Shown: positions 31,992 to 44,601 of the stretch, piece after piece
Layout: every line of letters starts with the position of its first letter
Position numbering within the stretch: position 1 is the first letter of the stretch
DNA from: Nipponacmea schrenckii
Taxonomy: Eukaryota; Mollusca; Gastropoda; Lottiidae
Reading direction: 5' to 3'
Length of the DNA stretch: 64,000 nucleotides
Assembly: GCA_030562195.1 (NCBI GenBank)
Contig: CM060201.1
Span: 22,208,454-22,272,453, forward strand
The notes under the pieces: generated by a model
The model's database searches: none
What the model was told of the DNA's origin: nothing
What the model saw: only the letters and a program-made list of their open reading frames with translations
Program-made: the position numbers and the translations under genes

Positions 31992-34445
31992 ATGCCCCCT
32001 AAATTCGATCCAACCGTTGTTCATGAAAGTAAGCTATCAAAAAACATTCATTTTCAGCTATGAAAGTCGAGGGCCATGCCTCGCGAAGATTTCACCATCA
32101 TGGCGGATGGCTTCGTGCCAATAAAGAAATTCAGGTCTGAATTATGTAGAAATTGAAGCTTATTTATGATTTTCAGAGATCGACAGGTTGTTTGTGTGAA
32201 TATAGCCTTCTCATTAGTCTCGAAAGTCGACAACTTTTTGCATATGGTGATCTACCGTAAATGAATACACACAACACCATGCAGTGTTCAATAATGTGAA
32301 ATAGATATATTAGTTCTATTTGTCTACTTTTCAAGAATGAGGTCATCTAGCAAGTTATGTTTATCAGGAAAAAGCACAGTCTGATCAGTGATCCTGCTGT
32401 AGTAATAGCATATTTTTAAAACATTGGCTCAGTTTTGTCAGTTGACTTGGTCTTGGGTTGATAAAGATGTCTAAGTAAACTATAACATGACCTTGCCTCA
32501 CGCTCTTTTGCCTGTTGTGAGCCTATGGCAAAACTCTTAACTTAAATCAACATTAGATAGTTGGTCTCTCAATCCGTTGATAGTAAGCAAGAAACTAAAA
32601 TAGGTAGAAACCACTACATGCCCCTCTTCTTACTCCCTTGTGCAAATATGATATTTTCTCATTTTCAGTTTTTGTTCGAGCCGTAGGAGGGGAAGTCCCG
32701 GCAACTGCATCCTTGGCTCCTAAAATTGGTCCAATGGGTTTGGTAAGTAATTGTATGACAATGATGTCCAGATTTTGAGTTTGTGAAGTATTATTTAGAA
32801 GATAGTCTCAAAATATTAGGGAATGAAACAAAATTCGAGTTTTAACTTCAAATAATTTTTTTCTACCATCAAAATGTCTGCTGGACTGAAAATGATTAGA
32901 CTGGGTACAAAGAAACACTCTTAGCTACCAACTGAATGAATAGTTAAGTTTTTTGCAAAATGCTTTAAGTATTAACCAAATTTCCCCACCCTCGCAAATC
33001 AAAAGATTTCCTTACTTGTATTGCTTCAATAATCTCAATCTATTTCTTTCAGTCTCCCAAGAAAATTGGTGATGATATTGCAAAAGGAACAACCGACTGG
33101 AAGGGATTGAAAATCACAGTCAAATTAACAATCCAAAACAGACAGGCTCAAGTTTCAGTCGTCCCCAGTGCTGCTGCTTTGATTATTAAAGCTTTAAAAG
33201 AACCACCACGAGACCGAAAGAAGGTTAAAAATGGTAAGTAGCAAAGAAACATGGTTTAAATCTATTGAGAAATATATTTATAATTTATGGTTCTAAACTT
33301 TGGATAAGTAATGGACGGATGAAAATGTGATCATAAACTACTGAAGTGTTTCTGAAGAAGGTATTTAGCTGAAACTCTTAATTGAAAACAATATTTTTAA
33401 ATCTCCTTTAATTGCTGTCTTTTAACGGCAAATTGTTCAATAATTTTGGTAAATTTTTCAGTTAAACACAGTGGGAACCTGACATTGGAAGACATCATCA
33501 ATATTGCCCGACAAATGAAACACAGGAGTATGGCTAAATCTCTAGCTGGTACAGTTAAAGAAATCTTAGGTTAGTATAACTTGGGGTTGGTTTTATAAAA
33601 CTTTTTAGTGTTCCAGTCATCGAGGCCATATTCTCTAAAACTTAACTTAAAATACAAATTTTAAGAAATGCAGTAATCCGATTTGATATCAAATTTAAAT
33701 TAATTGTATCGATTGACCAATAAGATGACCGGAAAGCTATAATACTTCGGTCAAGTTTGCAAGAATAAGTCGAGATTGGTAATAATATAAATAAATTTAA
33801 ACTGCACAAAGCAAATAAAAATGTTAAGGAAAAGCTTTGTTTCCTAAGAATGGGAGACTAAATGAAAGCAAACAACTAAGAAAGCTGCTGCAGTGGCAGA
33901 ATTTACCTCATTGCTCACTGCATGTTCTTTATCATTATCATTATTAAATGCAGCGAAGTAGAAAAGTTAAAGATTTGCCATTTTGTTTACTCAGTGTTTG
34001 AGCCCAGCCTAAATTTACCAATGTATTGTTTCTTGTAGGTACAGCTCAGTCTGTCGGATGCACCATTGAAAAATCTCATCCACATACAGTCATTGAAAAT
34101 ATTGATGCTGGGGAGGTCGAAATTCCAGACGTAAGTATGCCAGTCAAAAAAAAAAACATTGCCCCCAGGAACATGGGTGTAACTTATCTTCAAGTGATGC
34201 AAAAATTGTGTCTTAGTATGAGTCCGAACATTATGCAAGATTTTGTTTCTCACAAAATGCAGACTAGGAGTAATGAACAGTAACATGTTTTGAAGAAGTG
34301 GAGTTAAAACAACTTGATATTTACAGAGAAAGACTTGCTTGTATGGAAGCCTATTTTACAAGCAAAATTTCCCCCATTGCGCATTGCTAGGTAACATTCA
34401 TCAGATAAATTGTAATATTTTTATTTTGTATTTTTTCAGGAGTAA
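31992..34445 (+). CDS. RPL12: 60S ribosomal protein L12 (uL11)
   Basis: Component of the large-subunit stalk base (GTPase-associated centre), binding 28S rRNA beside the P-stalk. Exons: 31992-32028, 32669-32742, 33053-33233, 33462-33569, 34039-34130, 34440-34445. All phases fit. The product starts [20 protein letters not shown] and contains [74 protein letters not shown] and [11 protein letters not shown]; 165 residues, the family length. The last exon encodes only one Glu before TAA. AATAAA lies at 34490-34495. Introns are 310-640 nt; no snoRNA could be assigned with confidence. Confidence 0.97.
33640..33790. repeat. Family C element in RPL12 intron
   Basis: Shares 'aaaacttaacttaaaataca', 'agaaatgcagtaatccgatt' and 'gattgaccaataagatgacc' with the other family C copies. 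Arms are partly degraded here. Confidence 0.6.
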
Positions 34446-34489
34446 AGCTGGTGAAGGAAGAAATCTTGAAGATTTTTTTTTAACTTAAA

Positions 34490-34495
34490 AATAAA
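34490..34495 (+). terminator. RPL12 poly(A) signal
   Basis: Canonical AATAAA 45 nt after the stop codon. Confidence 0.85.
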
Positions 34496-34499
34496 ATGT

Positions 34500-35528
34500 T
34501 CTTGATTTCAAATTGTTATTTATTGATTTATATGCAAAATATTACAATGTAAAGAAGTCGATCAGTTGAAATGTTTATGATGTTGGGGATGTGGGAGAGT
34601 TGATAAAGGGGTGGGTCATGGCACTTTTGGGGGGCTGATCCAGTTTTCTCTTGCCACTCAATGTTAGGAACCTCAGTAGTTAGATACCTTGACATCATAG
34701 ATACTTGTCTTTCATTGTATGTCAACAATATATTTGAAAACATAGTACATATCTGCAGATAAACGTAGGGCCACTTGAGTTAATTTACATACATTGAGAA
34801 GAATAAAGCCTGGGGCCTGTTTCTCGCAAAACTTAACCTAAAATAAATATAAATTTGAAGAAACCGTAAACTGATTGGATAACGAATCTAATTTTCAAAT
34901 CATTTTAGTGTTTGACCAATCAGATGTCAAGAATATTAAAATCATTTTAAGTAAAGTTTTCTAGAATAAGGCCCTAGGTTAAAAAGAAAACAAGTTTTGA
35001 GTCCTCCGTCAATGGATTTGATTGGACTACGCAAGAGAATTCTGCTAATCAAAATAAATCTTCCTATGAAAATAATAGTGTTGATGGTGTCAAGGTAATA
35101 GACAAGGTTCATAATACAGTATGAAGGTAATCTTTCCCCCTCTCCTCGACTGGTCAAAGTTAACACACAACAGCAATACCAACTTCAAATCGCTGTAACT
35201 AAAACAGCGAAACTGATTTGCTCCCCCAACCCCCCCTCTAAGTGAAGAGTAGTAACCTACAGAAATGGCATGACATAATTCCTGATTTTACAGAGATTCT
35301 GTTACTTTATGACACCAGGTAAGTTCACTGATGAATATATACTCATATTGACCATACAGGGGAACTTAAATTTTCTATTCATACTAAGACAGTATCACTT
35401 TCAAGTCTTTAGAATGGGGCCTCAGATTTTTGATTTTTTATTAATTTTGAAAAATAAGACCCCAGATTTGCATCTGTATGATAAATAACAAATATCTGAT
35501 TTCTAATTTAACTATTTCAATTTACCAA
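34500..35528. other. Spacer between RPL12 and TOP3B 3' ends (convergent)
   Basis: Holds a family C element at about 34815-34985 (CTGATTGGATAACGAATCTA .. GTTTGACCAATCAGATG) and a family G element at about 35294-35360 that is almost identical to 63818-63880. TTTATT at 35437-35442 (AATAAA on minus) is a good TOP3B poly(A) signal, about 90 nt past its stop. No gene seen. Confidence 0.6.
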
Positions 35529-38500
35529 CTAAACAAAATAGGCAGCTAACTGTGACATTTTATCTTTAGGTTTGCCCCTTCCACGTCCCCCTCTAGCACC
35601 ACGACCCCTCCCCCCTCGGCCACGTCCTCTTCCACCTCGACCTCTACCTCCTCCCCCACGACCTCCACGATTCTGGAAAAAGGATGTAGCGTGATGTTTT
35701 TCTACTAGAGGTTTCAGAGCTGGGTCACAGAAAACGCACCCTGTATGTTCTTCAGCATTATCTGGTAATTTGGACTTAGCCTGAAAAAAAAAGAAACAAA
35801 ATCTGTGAAATCCAGTCAATTCATTCAAAATCTAAACTAAGAACTGCCTGTTTTATGCGGTGTGCAATGAGGGAAATTTCTGCAAGTACATTGGCATCAA
35901 CTTTTGAGGTAGTCTTATAACATGCACAGCCTGTATCACATAGGAGCCTCGGTTTATTGTCCCATCCTAACAACTAGACGCGTTTTCCATGTCAGCCCCT
36001 CAGATCTGCATCACTAACAAGGAATCTTAAACATGTACAGGCCCTCAGTTTATTGTCCCATCTAAACGAGATGTGCTCTAGTCCTTTGAATGACCGGTAA
36101 CATACCTTGGTAAACGAAGCCTCAATCAGATTCGAACCACAATCACAGGTATCTTCAAGTACCGATATTTTAGTAGCGTGTTCCAGAAAATGGATCACTA
36201 CATTGCATCTGAAAATAAACAGGATTTTGAATTCATTCATGAGATGTGCTCAATTGTTCACTTTCATACAAATACCCAGAAATTGCCTTCAATAACCTAT
36301 GACAAGGCCTGTTTGAAAATGAAATGAAGCCATTTAAAGCTGCACTTACTGTGAGTAGTTTTCAAATATTCAAACAAACTTCCATGCTTATGTTATGAAT
36401 GTTAAAAGCTGCAAGGTCTAAAAGGATTGAATTCTAAATCGCTCTTTTCTTACGTCATAGAATTAACCGACCCAAAACTAATTAGAGTCCATTGAACTGC
36501 CAGACTGAATCAGTCATGCATTTCAGTGAGGTCACCCCTTTAAAATCTCCTAATTATCGTGATCCAAAAAAGGCCTCAATTCTGCTATACTTACTTGTTA
36601 CAAGCCATCTTCCATTTAGGACCAGATGACTGATCGATGACCAGAATTCCGCGATCACACTCGACACATTCTGATACCCCGTTCTTCGAGAAGCTATGTG
36701 GACAAGTCGGATGGGTACATTCGTTACAACCCATACCTTTCCTCATATCATTGAATGGTGAGTTGTTATAACAATATGGACACAGAGGGTAAGACTGAAA
36801 TATACATAGAATGACTTGATAACCTTGCCTAAAGTCTTGCTTAATATTGAAATATTGAAACAATGATAACATGGTGTTGAAAAATAAGTATTTGATGACG
36901 TCACTAATCCCAAGCTTGTATCACATACGACACTTTGTGATCAATGACATCAAACACTTAGTGGAATTGCAGGAACCAGACATCTGAATAAAATTTGAAT
37001 GGTGTAAACTGATGCTATCTGTGTCCCTAATACACATTTTTTTTTAGAAAAACCTCTTTACAATGCCTTTAAAATTTGATTTTTAATAGTAGTTCACTTG
37101 ATCAAACATATAAAAAGACCTATTTCAATGCTTAACCCAAAAAAAGGTAAACTTTCTCTCACCTTTCCTTTTGGACCAGTTGACCATAAAACAAGTTCGA
37201 ATTCATCAAGGGGGCATTTTAATTCTTTATATAGTTTGATGTTTCCATTCTGTGGTAGAGAGAAAGTCTCGTCACAGTTAGCACAATGTAATCGACTAGG
37301 TTTAGCTGGGATTAACTTCATATATCTTCGACATTTACCACACCTTAAATTGATAATATACAATAAATAATATACATATACATTATATAATATACATATG
37401 CAATATAGTCATATACAATAAGACATATTATATACATATACACCTTATGCAATTAGATATATACATAAACATACATTATATAATATACAATAAAATATAC
37501 ATATACAATATACATAATACAATATACATAATACAATATACATATACAAATAAAATATACCATATACAGATACAATATACATAATACAACATACATAATA
37601 CAATATACATATACAAATAAAATATACCATATACAGATACAATATACATATACATAAAAAATACACAATATACATAATATACAATATATAGTATTATATA
37701 CAATATACAAAAAAAACATAAACCATATACAATATACAATGCAATATACCTTATACATATAATACGATAAGTATTTCAAATGATGGATGTCAGATTATAT
37801 AGATTAGTACTGATTAGTGTCAGAATTCAGAATAAACAGAATGTCTGAAAACTCAGACGCCAATATCAGTGTCCTTTTGAGGAAAGTCAAAAGTTTTTCT
37901 ATATTCTTTTTGAAAATATTAAATTTAACAGTACTGTTTGTTTTAGAATGTATTTACATTGATAAAAAAATAAATTTCTCAGATAATAGCTTGACATTGT
38001 GGAGATGAATAAAAGTATGAAAAAAAAGTGTTTCCCCACCTGGTGAAAGGTTTTCCGATGGCAGCCAGGGGAGAGAACGACACCTCAAATAACTGATCCA
38101 TGCCATTAATATTCTCTACGAAATATTTAAATTTTCTATGAAATATGTCGATGGCATGTTGTTTGACGTCGAAGAAGTTGGCTTTCCCCAGAGCGATCAG
38201 ATTTAACTGCTGTTCTATAGACGACCTCATTGTACACAATACTAGGTCAGAATCTATCTGAAATTATTAACATTTATTATCCAATTAGATTACTGTATTT
38301 CTTAAAATCTGCATTTAATCTTGCTCTTATTTGAGAATAATGCCCAAAGCAAAGGTTGTTAAACTTAACCTTTTCTGCCAGTCATGTATTATTTGGGCTC
38401 TAAAATGACTGGCTACAATTTTGATCTTTAGGACAATTGCTACGCGCATTTGGTAAATTGTTTGCATTTACATTGTCTGTTTCTAAAGTAGGGTTGGTTC

Positions 38501-41500
38501 CCTTCAAAGAAATATTAACATTAGTATTTATCTAGACCGGAGGTTATCTATATCGTAAAAATTCCATTTACCTTTTGATATCCGTGGACCAGTACGATAC
38601 CCAGAGGGGTTGGTTTTAATTTACGACCAGATATAATATTCACGTAGTTTCTCTCACAGATATTGTTAATATGTACTGGAATACTCGCATCCGTTCCAAT
38701 TCCATTTTTCTCCATCAATGAGATTAACTCCGCCTCCGTCAGGTAATCTGGGGGAGACGTCTGCCTCTCAGATAATTTGGCCTGAAAATAGTATCATTCA
38801 TTTCAAATGGTAACCATTCCACAAAGAAACTATCGATTAAGTAACAAAAAAATCAACTAGAATGTCCTTAGATCTTATCTTCTAACAATGTTTTTTAGGA
38901 TATCCTAGGATCTTAACTTCTTACACTGTTACTAGAATATCTTTTGCCAAGATCGTTTCGAAAAAATAAGAATTAGGACAACATACGTGATCCAATGGTA
39001 TGGTTTGTTCTTTGGTAAATTTGGGTAAATCTTCATCATTGCCTAACGCCTGCCATGTCATAACAGACGTATAACCAGGATCAAGCAGCTGATGTCCTGT
39101 CGTTGTAAACTTCTCTAGTCCAATCTCAAAATGTACTGTAGTCTGGAGATATTTACAATCTGGAGACAACTGAAAAACAAAATAAATTTACACGTCCCCA
39201 TAGGAAGTAATAGAACACTCAGTTAACACTGTTACTAGGCAGCCATTAAGGTTTTACACTGAAGATTAAGGGTAAGGGGAGATAACTTATATTAGACAGA
39301 GTAAGGTATCAGACAACAAAGGTATGATAACTTAGTATTATGAACACCACATTTGTAAAAGAAACAATCAAACTTTAAAATAGCTTATATTTATTCAAAA
39401 ATCTTCCAAAATCTCTGCCTCATTTTAACTTAGGTCATGACCTTACAACATGTGACTAACTATAACACTATAAGAGTTGTATAGGCCTAATTTTGTCCTG
39501 TCGTCTAATGTTTCAGCTAAATGTCTTCTTCAGAAACACTTTACTAGTTTAGGATCACATTTTCACCTTCCTATTACTTATTTAAACATTAGAATCAAGT
39601 GTAAAAAAAAAGTTTAACCCAACTAAATCTTACCGTAGCTATAAAATGCCGAGTAATATAATCATAAACTTTCCACGAATCATGGTCAAAATCACCTTCA
39701 CGAGCTAATTTCATTGGTGTGATGGGAGGATGGTCGCCAGCATCACTTCCTTTCCTGGGAGAGGTGGAAAAACATAAATTAATAACATTTAGAAGTACAT
39801 AGAACTTAAGATAAATAAGACTACAATTATAGATATACTACTCTACTCCTTCCTTTAATTTAAACCTTTCAATTCACAGTTTACTAGAGGTTATATGATC
39901 TGCTACTGACACATGTTTCAAATACACAACCCTCATCAGGACAGATAGTGTAAAACTATAGTACATGTGAGTTATAGAACTCACAGAGCAAGAGTGAGGA
40001 GTCAACAGCGAGAATATTCTACAGTGTTTCAGATTTAACATCCTCGTCATGACAACTGGGATTATCTTTCCAATATGAACATGTCATCAAACTAAGGGAG
40101 ACAAATAAAAATATCCGAACTTACTTTGCTTTTTGTATTCCTTCGCTTAACAATTTACTCACAAAATCTCCCCAGTTAGGACTGGATTGTTGTTGACGTA
40201 ACACACCTCTGAAATATAAATTTTATCTTTTATTAATTTCATCTTCATTTTAATAACTTCAACCATCAGAGGGAGCCACGGTGGCTCTGCGAGTTAGATA
40301 CTGAGGATCCAGGGTTCAGGGTTCAATTCCCGCAAAGGTTGAGATGAACTTTCAGATTTTTCAGCCCAATTTTCAATTCTCAGTGATGCAAGTCAAGGGA
40401 CTGACATGCAAAAAGCGTCTAGTCGTTCAGATGGGACAATAAACTGAGGCTATGAACATCAGCTACCATTAATATTGATTGGAGAGCTTTGACAACAAAT
40501 GTTAAAACATTTTGTCACTTTTTGGCAAGCCCTTTGTTAGGATAAAGTTAGCATTATAGATAGATACATGTAACTTGTTTTTATTTTAGGGTAACATTTA
40601 AAATTACAGTCTAAACCTTCAATTACATTACAGGTAAGAAAGACGGAGAGAAAAAAAAATGGGAAAAAAAACTTACTTCAGATCAAAATTCTCTGGGTAT
40701 TGAGTAGTTTCTGTTCGGGGGTAGCTAATATATCCCTGGGTGTACAGACGTTCAGCAATCTGCATGGCATGGTGGGGGCCAATACCTATAAACAGACAAT
40801 ATCATATTATATTGGGGTGGGGACAGGGGGAACTATGGGGAGGGCAAACCAGTGTAGGACACAATTACCAAGAAAACCCAATACCATAAAGTAGATAATA
40901 ACCAAATACAAACCCTAAAATAAGGAAAATACAAACACTTCTAAAATTTGGTAAACGTTTTAATTATCTTACAGCCTTACAAAGAAACTTTTTACTTACC
41001 CAAACCAGAACTAGCCACTCTCAATAACTCAACTGTATTTAAAGCAATAGGCCTAGCTTTAGTCTTCTCCTTCTGTGTAGTGTTAACAACTCTACAATAT
41101 ACAGAAATACACTTTGGTTATACACACCTTGGATACAGAACCAACTGGACAAAAGGTCGTTATATACAATGAATCCACTCCAAACCACATCCTTTATAAA
41201 CTGGTGTACCTTGTAAACTGACATATTTAAAAAGAAACAACTGAATCACTCTATGATACTTAGGAGATAAATTGGCGCCCCCTCTTAACTGTAATCCAGC
41301 TGCGAAATCAAGTCCCAAAGAAGTTAATCTAGTTAATTGGTCTCTCTAAACCGGCATCTGTATTCATATTAATTGAAGTTAATCCGTTGACGGCATGAAA
41401 GATGAATATGACACATGCTAATTAATCACTAACCCAATTAATTATGATTTTATGTATTACCACTGCTACGGGTAAACCAGCATTTATCATGGGTCCGACA

Positions 41501-44356
41501 GCTAGCCTGTTTAGAGGGGTTTCACTGTACTAATTATCAGTTATGCTAATTAATTAAGATGTTGAGAAATGATTATAATAGTTAATCATTCTATTTTCTG
41601 TGGTGTTTCATTTTTTTAATTTTTACCTTGCTTCTTCACTTTCTTTCACCATATTTAAAAACATGAGAGCTATTTCTTTATCAAACAACCTGACTCTTTC
41701 CCAGTCTAACTTCACTGATTTACCGTTGGGGTGAGTAATCTGTAATAAATACATTAATTACTCTTCGATAATGTTTCAGGTATTCAGACCATGGCAGGAC
41801 AATAGTTGCAAAATAGCAGTTGAGTTTCTAATATAGAACTTAGCTTATAAGCAAAGTAAGCAAAGTCACTGTAGCTAATACTAAGACTTTAAGTCTGACC
41901 AATGATACGCGCTAATGACTCCCAGACAAGCATTTTGGATATAAACACTTCATCAGGGCATCCAGTTAGTAATATTATATATCATGCAGCACACTGTCAA
42001 TATTGCAACTCTCAAGGTTGACATTCAAATTGCGGTACCTTTGCAGAATCACCATGGGTACAAGCCTTCCATGAAGCATCTAAGAGGTTTCTCTCCCAAG
42101 AAATATTTTGATTTGTTGATTTCTGACACACCTTTTCAAACGAAATGTATAAAAATGTGACCCATGTACCTACTGGAAATAAGTCTTGGGAAAAAAAGAA
42201 ACTAAAGATTGTCTCCCCTACCTGTACGTCCATGACCCAGTAAGGTTCAGGTTTAAATGATTGTATTTTATCGTGACGTTCGACACAGAAACCCAGTGTT
42301 GGTGTTTGACAGGGTCCGTAAGATATCAGGGTGCTGTCTAAATCTCCATATTTACCCTAAAATAAAGTAAAAATCAAGTATAATCAGGGATGTTGATTTA
42401 AAAAATTCCCAACCGGACATTTTAACACATAAATAATCTTCTCTTAGCCTCATCCAGAATGCATGAACAATGTAAAAAAATATAGCAGATTTGCACAGAA
42501 AATGTCCTAAATATCAACTAATCGTAATTAGAATCAAAGTTCAAAGGTCAGGGGTAAAGGTGTCAAAAAATCACTATCAGAAATTTCAGCATCTAAAACA
42601 GAAAAATAACAACAGCAAACAGAAATTCACCTGAAAGAATTTAGTTTGGTATCTGGTGAAAGCACATCCAATTCTCAAATCCAATTCTTGTCTGGCATCC
42701 ACGGACTGAGCTTCGTTTTTATTGGGTGATACAAGATTCTGCATGGCTCGTTTTATATCAGTATCTGTGATAGCACTAAATCTAGCTCGATACACTTGCT
42801 ACAAAAAACATAAAAATATATTATTGATTAACACATTAAGAGATATAAATTCCTTACACTAGTGAATTTTCTCAAGAAGCAGATAATTTCTTATCAAAAT
42901 GATGTACCGGTATACTGAAATTCATAGTATAGTCTCTACTTCTAACACCTAATACTTGTGACCTAGGCCAGTGCTTCTATAGGAGAGCATCTCTTATAAC
43001 ACCCTAAAATACTTGATGACTCTAGCCAGTGTATCTGATAAAGAGTATACTATTATATATCACTAAACTTGTGACCTAGGCCAGTGCTTCTATAGGAGAG
43101 CATCTCTTATAACACCTAATACTTGTGACCTAGGCCAGTGCTTCTATAGGAGAGCATCTCTTATAACACCTAATACTTGTGACCTAGGCCAGTGCTTCTA
43201 TAGGAGAGCATCTCTTATAACACCTAATACTTGTGACCTAGGCCAGTGCTTCTATAGGAGAGTTTCTCTTATAACACCCAATACATTGTGACCTAGGCCA
43301 GTGCTTCTAATAGGAATTCTCTTATAACACTAATACTTGTGCCCTCCTCTTCTATGGAGAATCTAACCCTAATACTTGTGAACCTAGGCCTGCACTAAAA
43401 GACTAGGGGCTGTTAGATACTAACTCTCTTTTGTTGGCTAAACCAGTCTTCATAGAATAAACTTATAAAACCAATCTTGTACCTAGCCATTCTATAGGAG
43501 CATCTCTTATAACACCATACTTGTGAACTGGCCAGTGTTCAATATGAGAGTTTCTCTTATAACACCCAATACTTGTGACCTAGGCCACTGCTTCTATAGG
43601 AGAGCATCTCTTATAACACCCTTTACAAACCTGCCGTGTATATGATGAAAAGTAGGTTATATATATATATATCACAAACCTGATTAGCAACTCTATTCAT
43701 TACACCAACTGTACATTCCATCACTTCAAAACAAATATTCTCCCCCTCCTTATCACAATCTAACCATAATACTAAATAATCAGCTCCCTGGGCCTCGCGA
43801 CGTAAAAACTGGGGCATGTGTAGATTAGCTGAAGCTTCTTTCTTTTGAATTGGGGCATTGAATAACTCAGCCTAATAAGAAATAAAATTCAAAATCAAGT
43901 CTAAACTGAACAAAAATCTATAGGTTTGTTCCATGCAAACTAGGCAAGGATGTCAAGGTGGAAACCCACAGAAAATGACAGGGTCTGTTGAGTCAGGACA
44001 GTTGAGTTGTGGCTAAGAAGTACCAGAAGTGTCATTTGAGACGTATATGAAAGGGGTTTTCCAGACTTTTCATTTATTATGATAAAACCGCAATAATCTT
44101 TTTATTACAAGAGCAAACTTACTGGATCAACTTTGTCCCAACTGTTATATTTACCAACAAAATCACAACTCATGACGTGACCACAAACAGACGTCATCTT
44201 GAAAGTGACATTTTCTCCATTAAATTTCCCTCTATATTCATGAATAGAGCAGGCACCATTCGAACCCTTCCGACTGTTCATGTTTCCATTGGAGAGAATT
44301 TTGGCCAAGGACAGCGCCAACGACGGCTTCTCAGCCACCATCAAAACCGTCCTCAT
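35529..44356 (-). CDS. TOP3B: DNA/RNA topoisomerase III-beta
   Basis: Type IA topoisomerase that passes single strands of DNA or RNA; in animals it partners TDRD3. Exons (minus): 44123-44356, 43680-43871, 42631-42798, 42222-42356, 41627-41739, 41000-41091, 40677-40785, 40125-40208, 39636-39754, 38987-39169, 38572-38781, 38040-38257, 37163-37343, 36595-36794, 36106-36208, 35529-35780. [20 protein letters not shown] at the start and [16 protein letters not shown]. The catalytic Tyr is in [11 protein letters not shown] (about residue 333). C-terminal zinc-ribbon Cys pairs (CGKC, CANC, CPYC, CNEC, CVEC, CVFC) precede an RGG-rich tail ending [13 protein letters not shown]. All phases fit except exon 39636-39754, which is 2 nt short: near 39660 the expected YDYITRHF reads out of frame. 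With those bases restored the total is 864 residues (human 862), so an assembly deletion is likely. Confidence 0.95.
35845..36085 (-). repeat. SINE family A, reverse copy in TOP3B intron
   Basis: Contains 'atgcggtgtgcaatgaggga', 'ctcggtttattgtcccatcc', 'gacgcgttttccatgtcagc' and a second partial body ending 'tttattgtcccatctaaacg'. This suggests two overlapping insertions or an internal duplication. It is sense with respect to TOP3B. Confidence 0.75.
36445..36575 (+). repeat. Family E element
   Basis: Contains TTACGTCATAGAATTAACCG, 'actaattagagtcc', 'gactgaatcagtc' and 'aaaatctcctaattatcg', matching the copies at 120-420 (reverse), 22615 and 62465. Confidence 0.65.
36885..37075. repeat. Family D element
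   Basis: Carries TTTGATGACGTCACTAATCC, 'caatgacatcaaacacttag', 'tggaattgcaggaacc' and 'gatgctatctgtgtccctaa', as in the 8750 and 23290 copies. It is intronic to TOP3B. Confidence 0.7.
37350..37770. repeat. ATATACA low-complexity tract
   Basis: About 400 bp of irregular 'atacaatatacat' repeats with longer local duplications (for example 'aaataaaatataccatatac' twice). Three overlapping minus frames made almost wholly of Tyr, Ile, Met, Cys and Val arise from it and are not genes. It is the TOP3B intron between 37343 and 38040. Confidence 0.95.
38275..38360. repeat. Family C fragment
   Basis: Short piece with 'ttatccaattagattactgt', 'atttcttaaaatctgcattt' and 'cttatttgagaataatgccc', the reverse order of family C words. 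It is intronic to TOP3B. Confidence 0.5.
40265..40465 (+). repeat. SINE family A with tRNA-like head
   Basis: The head GGAGCCACGGTGGCTCTGCG (A-box-like TGGCTCTGCGAGT) and B-box-like GGGTTCAATTCCC are followed by the body 'aaaaagcgtctagtcgttca' and 'gggacaataaactgaggc', then truncated. It is antisense within TOP3B. Confidence 0.8.
42945..43625. repeat. 54-bp minisatellite in TOP3B intron 2
   Basis: The unit begins AACACCTAATACTTGTGACC and continues TAGGCCAGTGCTTCTATAGG / AGAGCATCTCTTAT; the period is 54 bp (repeat starts 43081 and 43135). Copies from 43070 to 43290 are near perfect. 43290-43540 is a scrambled, indel-rich version, then two good copies return. About 12 units in total. Confidence 0.93.
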
Positions 44357-44601
44357 TTTGACTCTCAAACTACAAATGCAAAAAGTTAATAAACTAAGAA
44401 CTGTGTGGATTTATAAAGAAAATCTGTAAGAATTAAACTTTTTCAACTTTCATGGGCGCGGCCATTTTGTTGTCTTCCGGTCAAGGGAAAGAACTCCTGG
44501 CATCGAATGGCGGGTGATTCAAGAAAATTAGATTTCTTATTTATTACGTTTGTATAAAAATCAGATTAAGTCAAACGTTGACATTGATTAAAATCAATAC
44601 T
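44357..44601. promoter_or_regulatory. Bidirectional promoter TOP3B/MCM9
   Basis: Only 245 bp separate the TOP3B ATG (minus) from the MCM9 ATG (plus). It contains GGGCGCGGCCATTTTGTTGT (YY1-like GCCATTTT at 44461-44468) directly followed by an ETS-like CTTCCGG (44474-44480), and AATGGCGGG at about 44507. YY1 plus ETS words near GC-rich sequence are typical of TATA-less divergent promoters. Shared control is inferred. Confidence 0.65.

Noticed and set aside
33570..34038. Intron-hosted snoRNA in RPL12
   Set aside because: Ribosomal protein introns often host snoRNAs, but no convincing C/D or H/ACA box pair with terminal stem could be read by eye in any of the introns.
34026..34283. Plus ORF continuing past the RPL12 exon at 34130
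   Set aside because: The GAC|gtaagt donor and the final two-codon exon give the expected L12 length; the extension is intron.
37445..37779. Three overlapping minus ORFs rich in Tyr, Ile, Cys and Val
   Set aside because: Translation of the ATATACA low-complexity tract inside a TOP3B intron.
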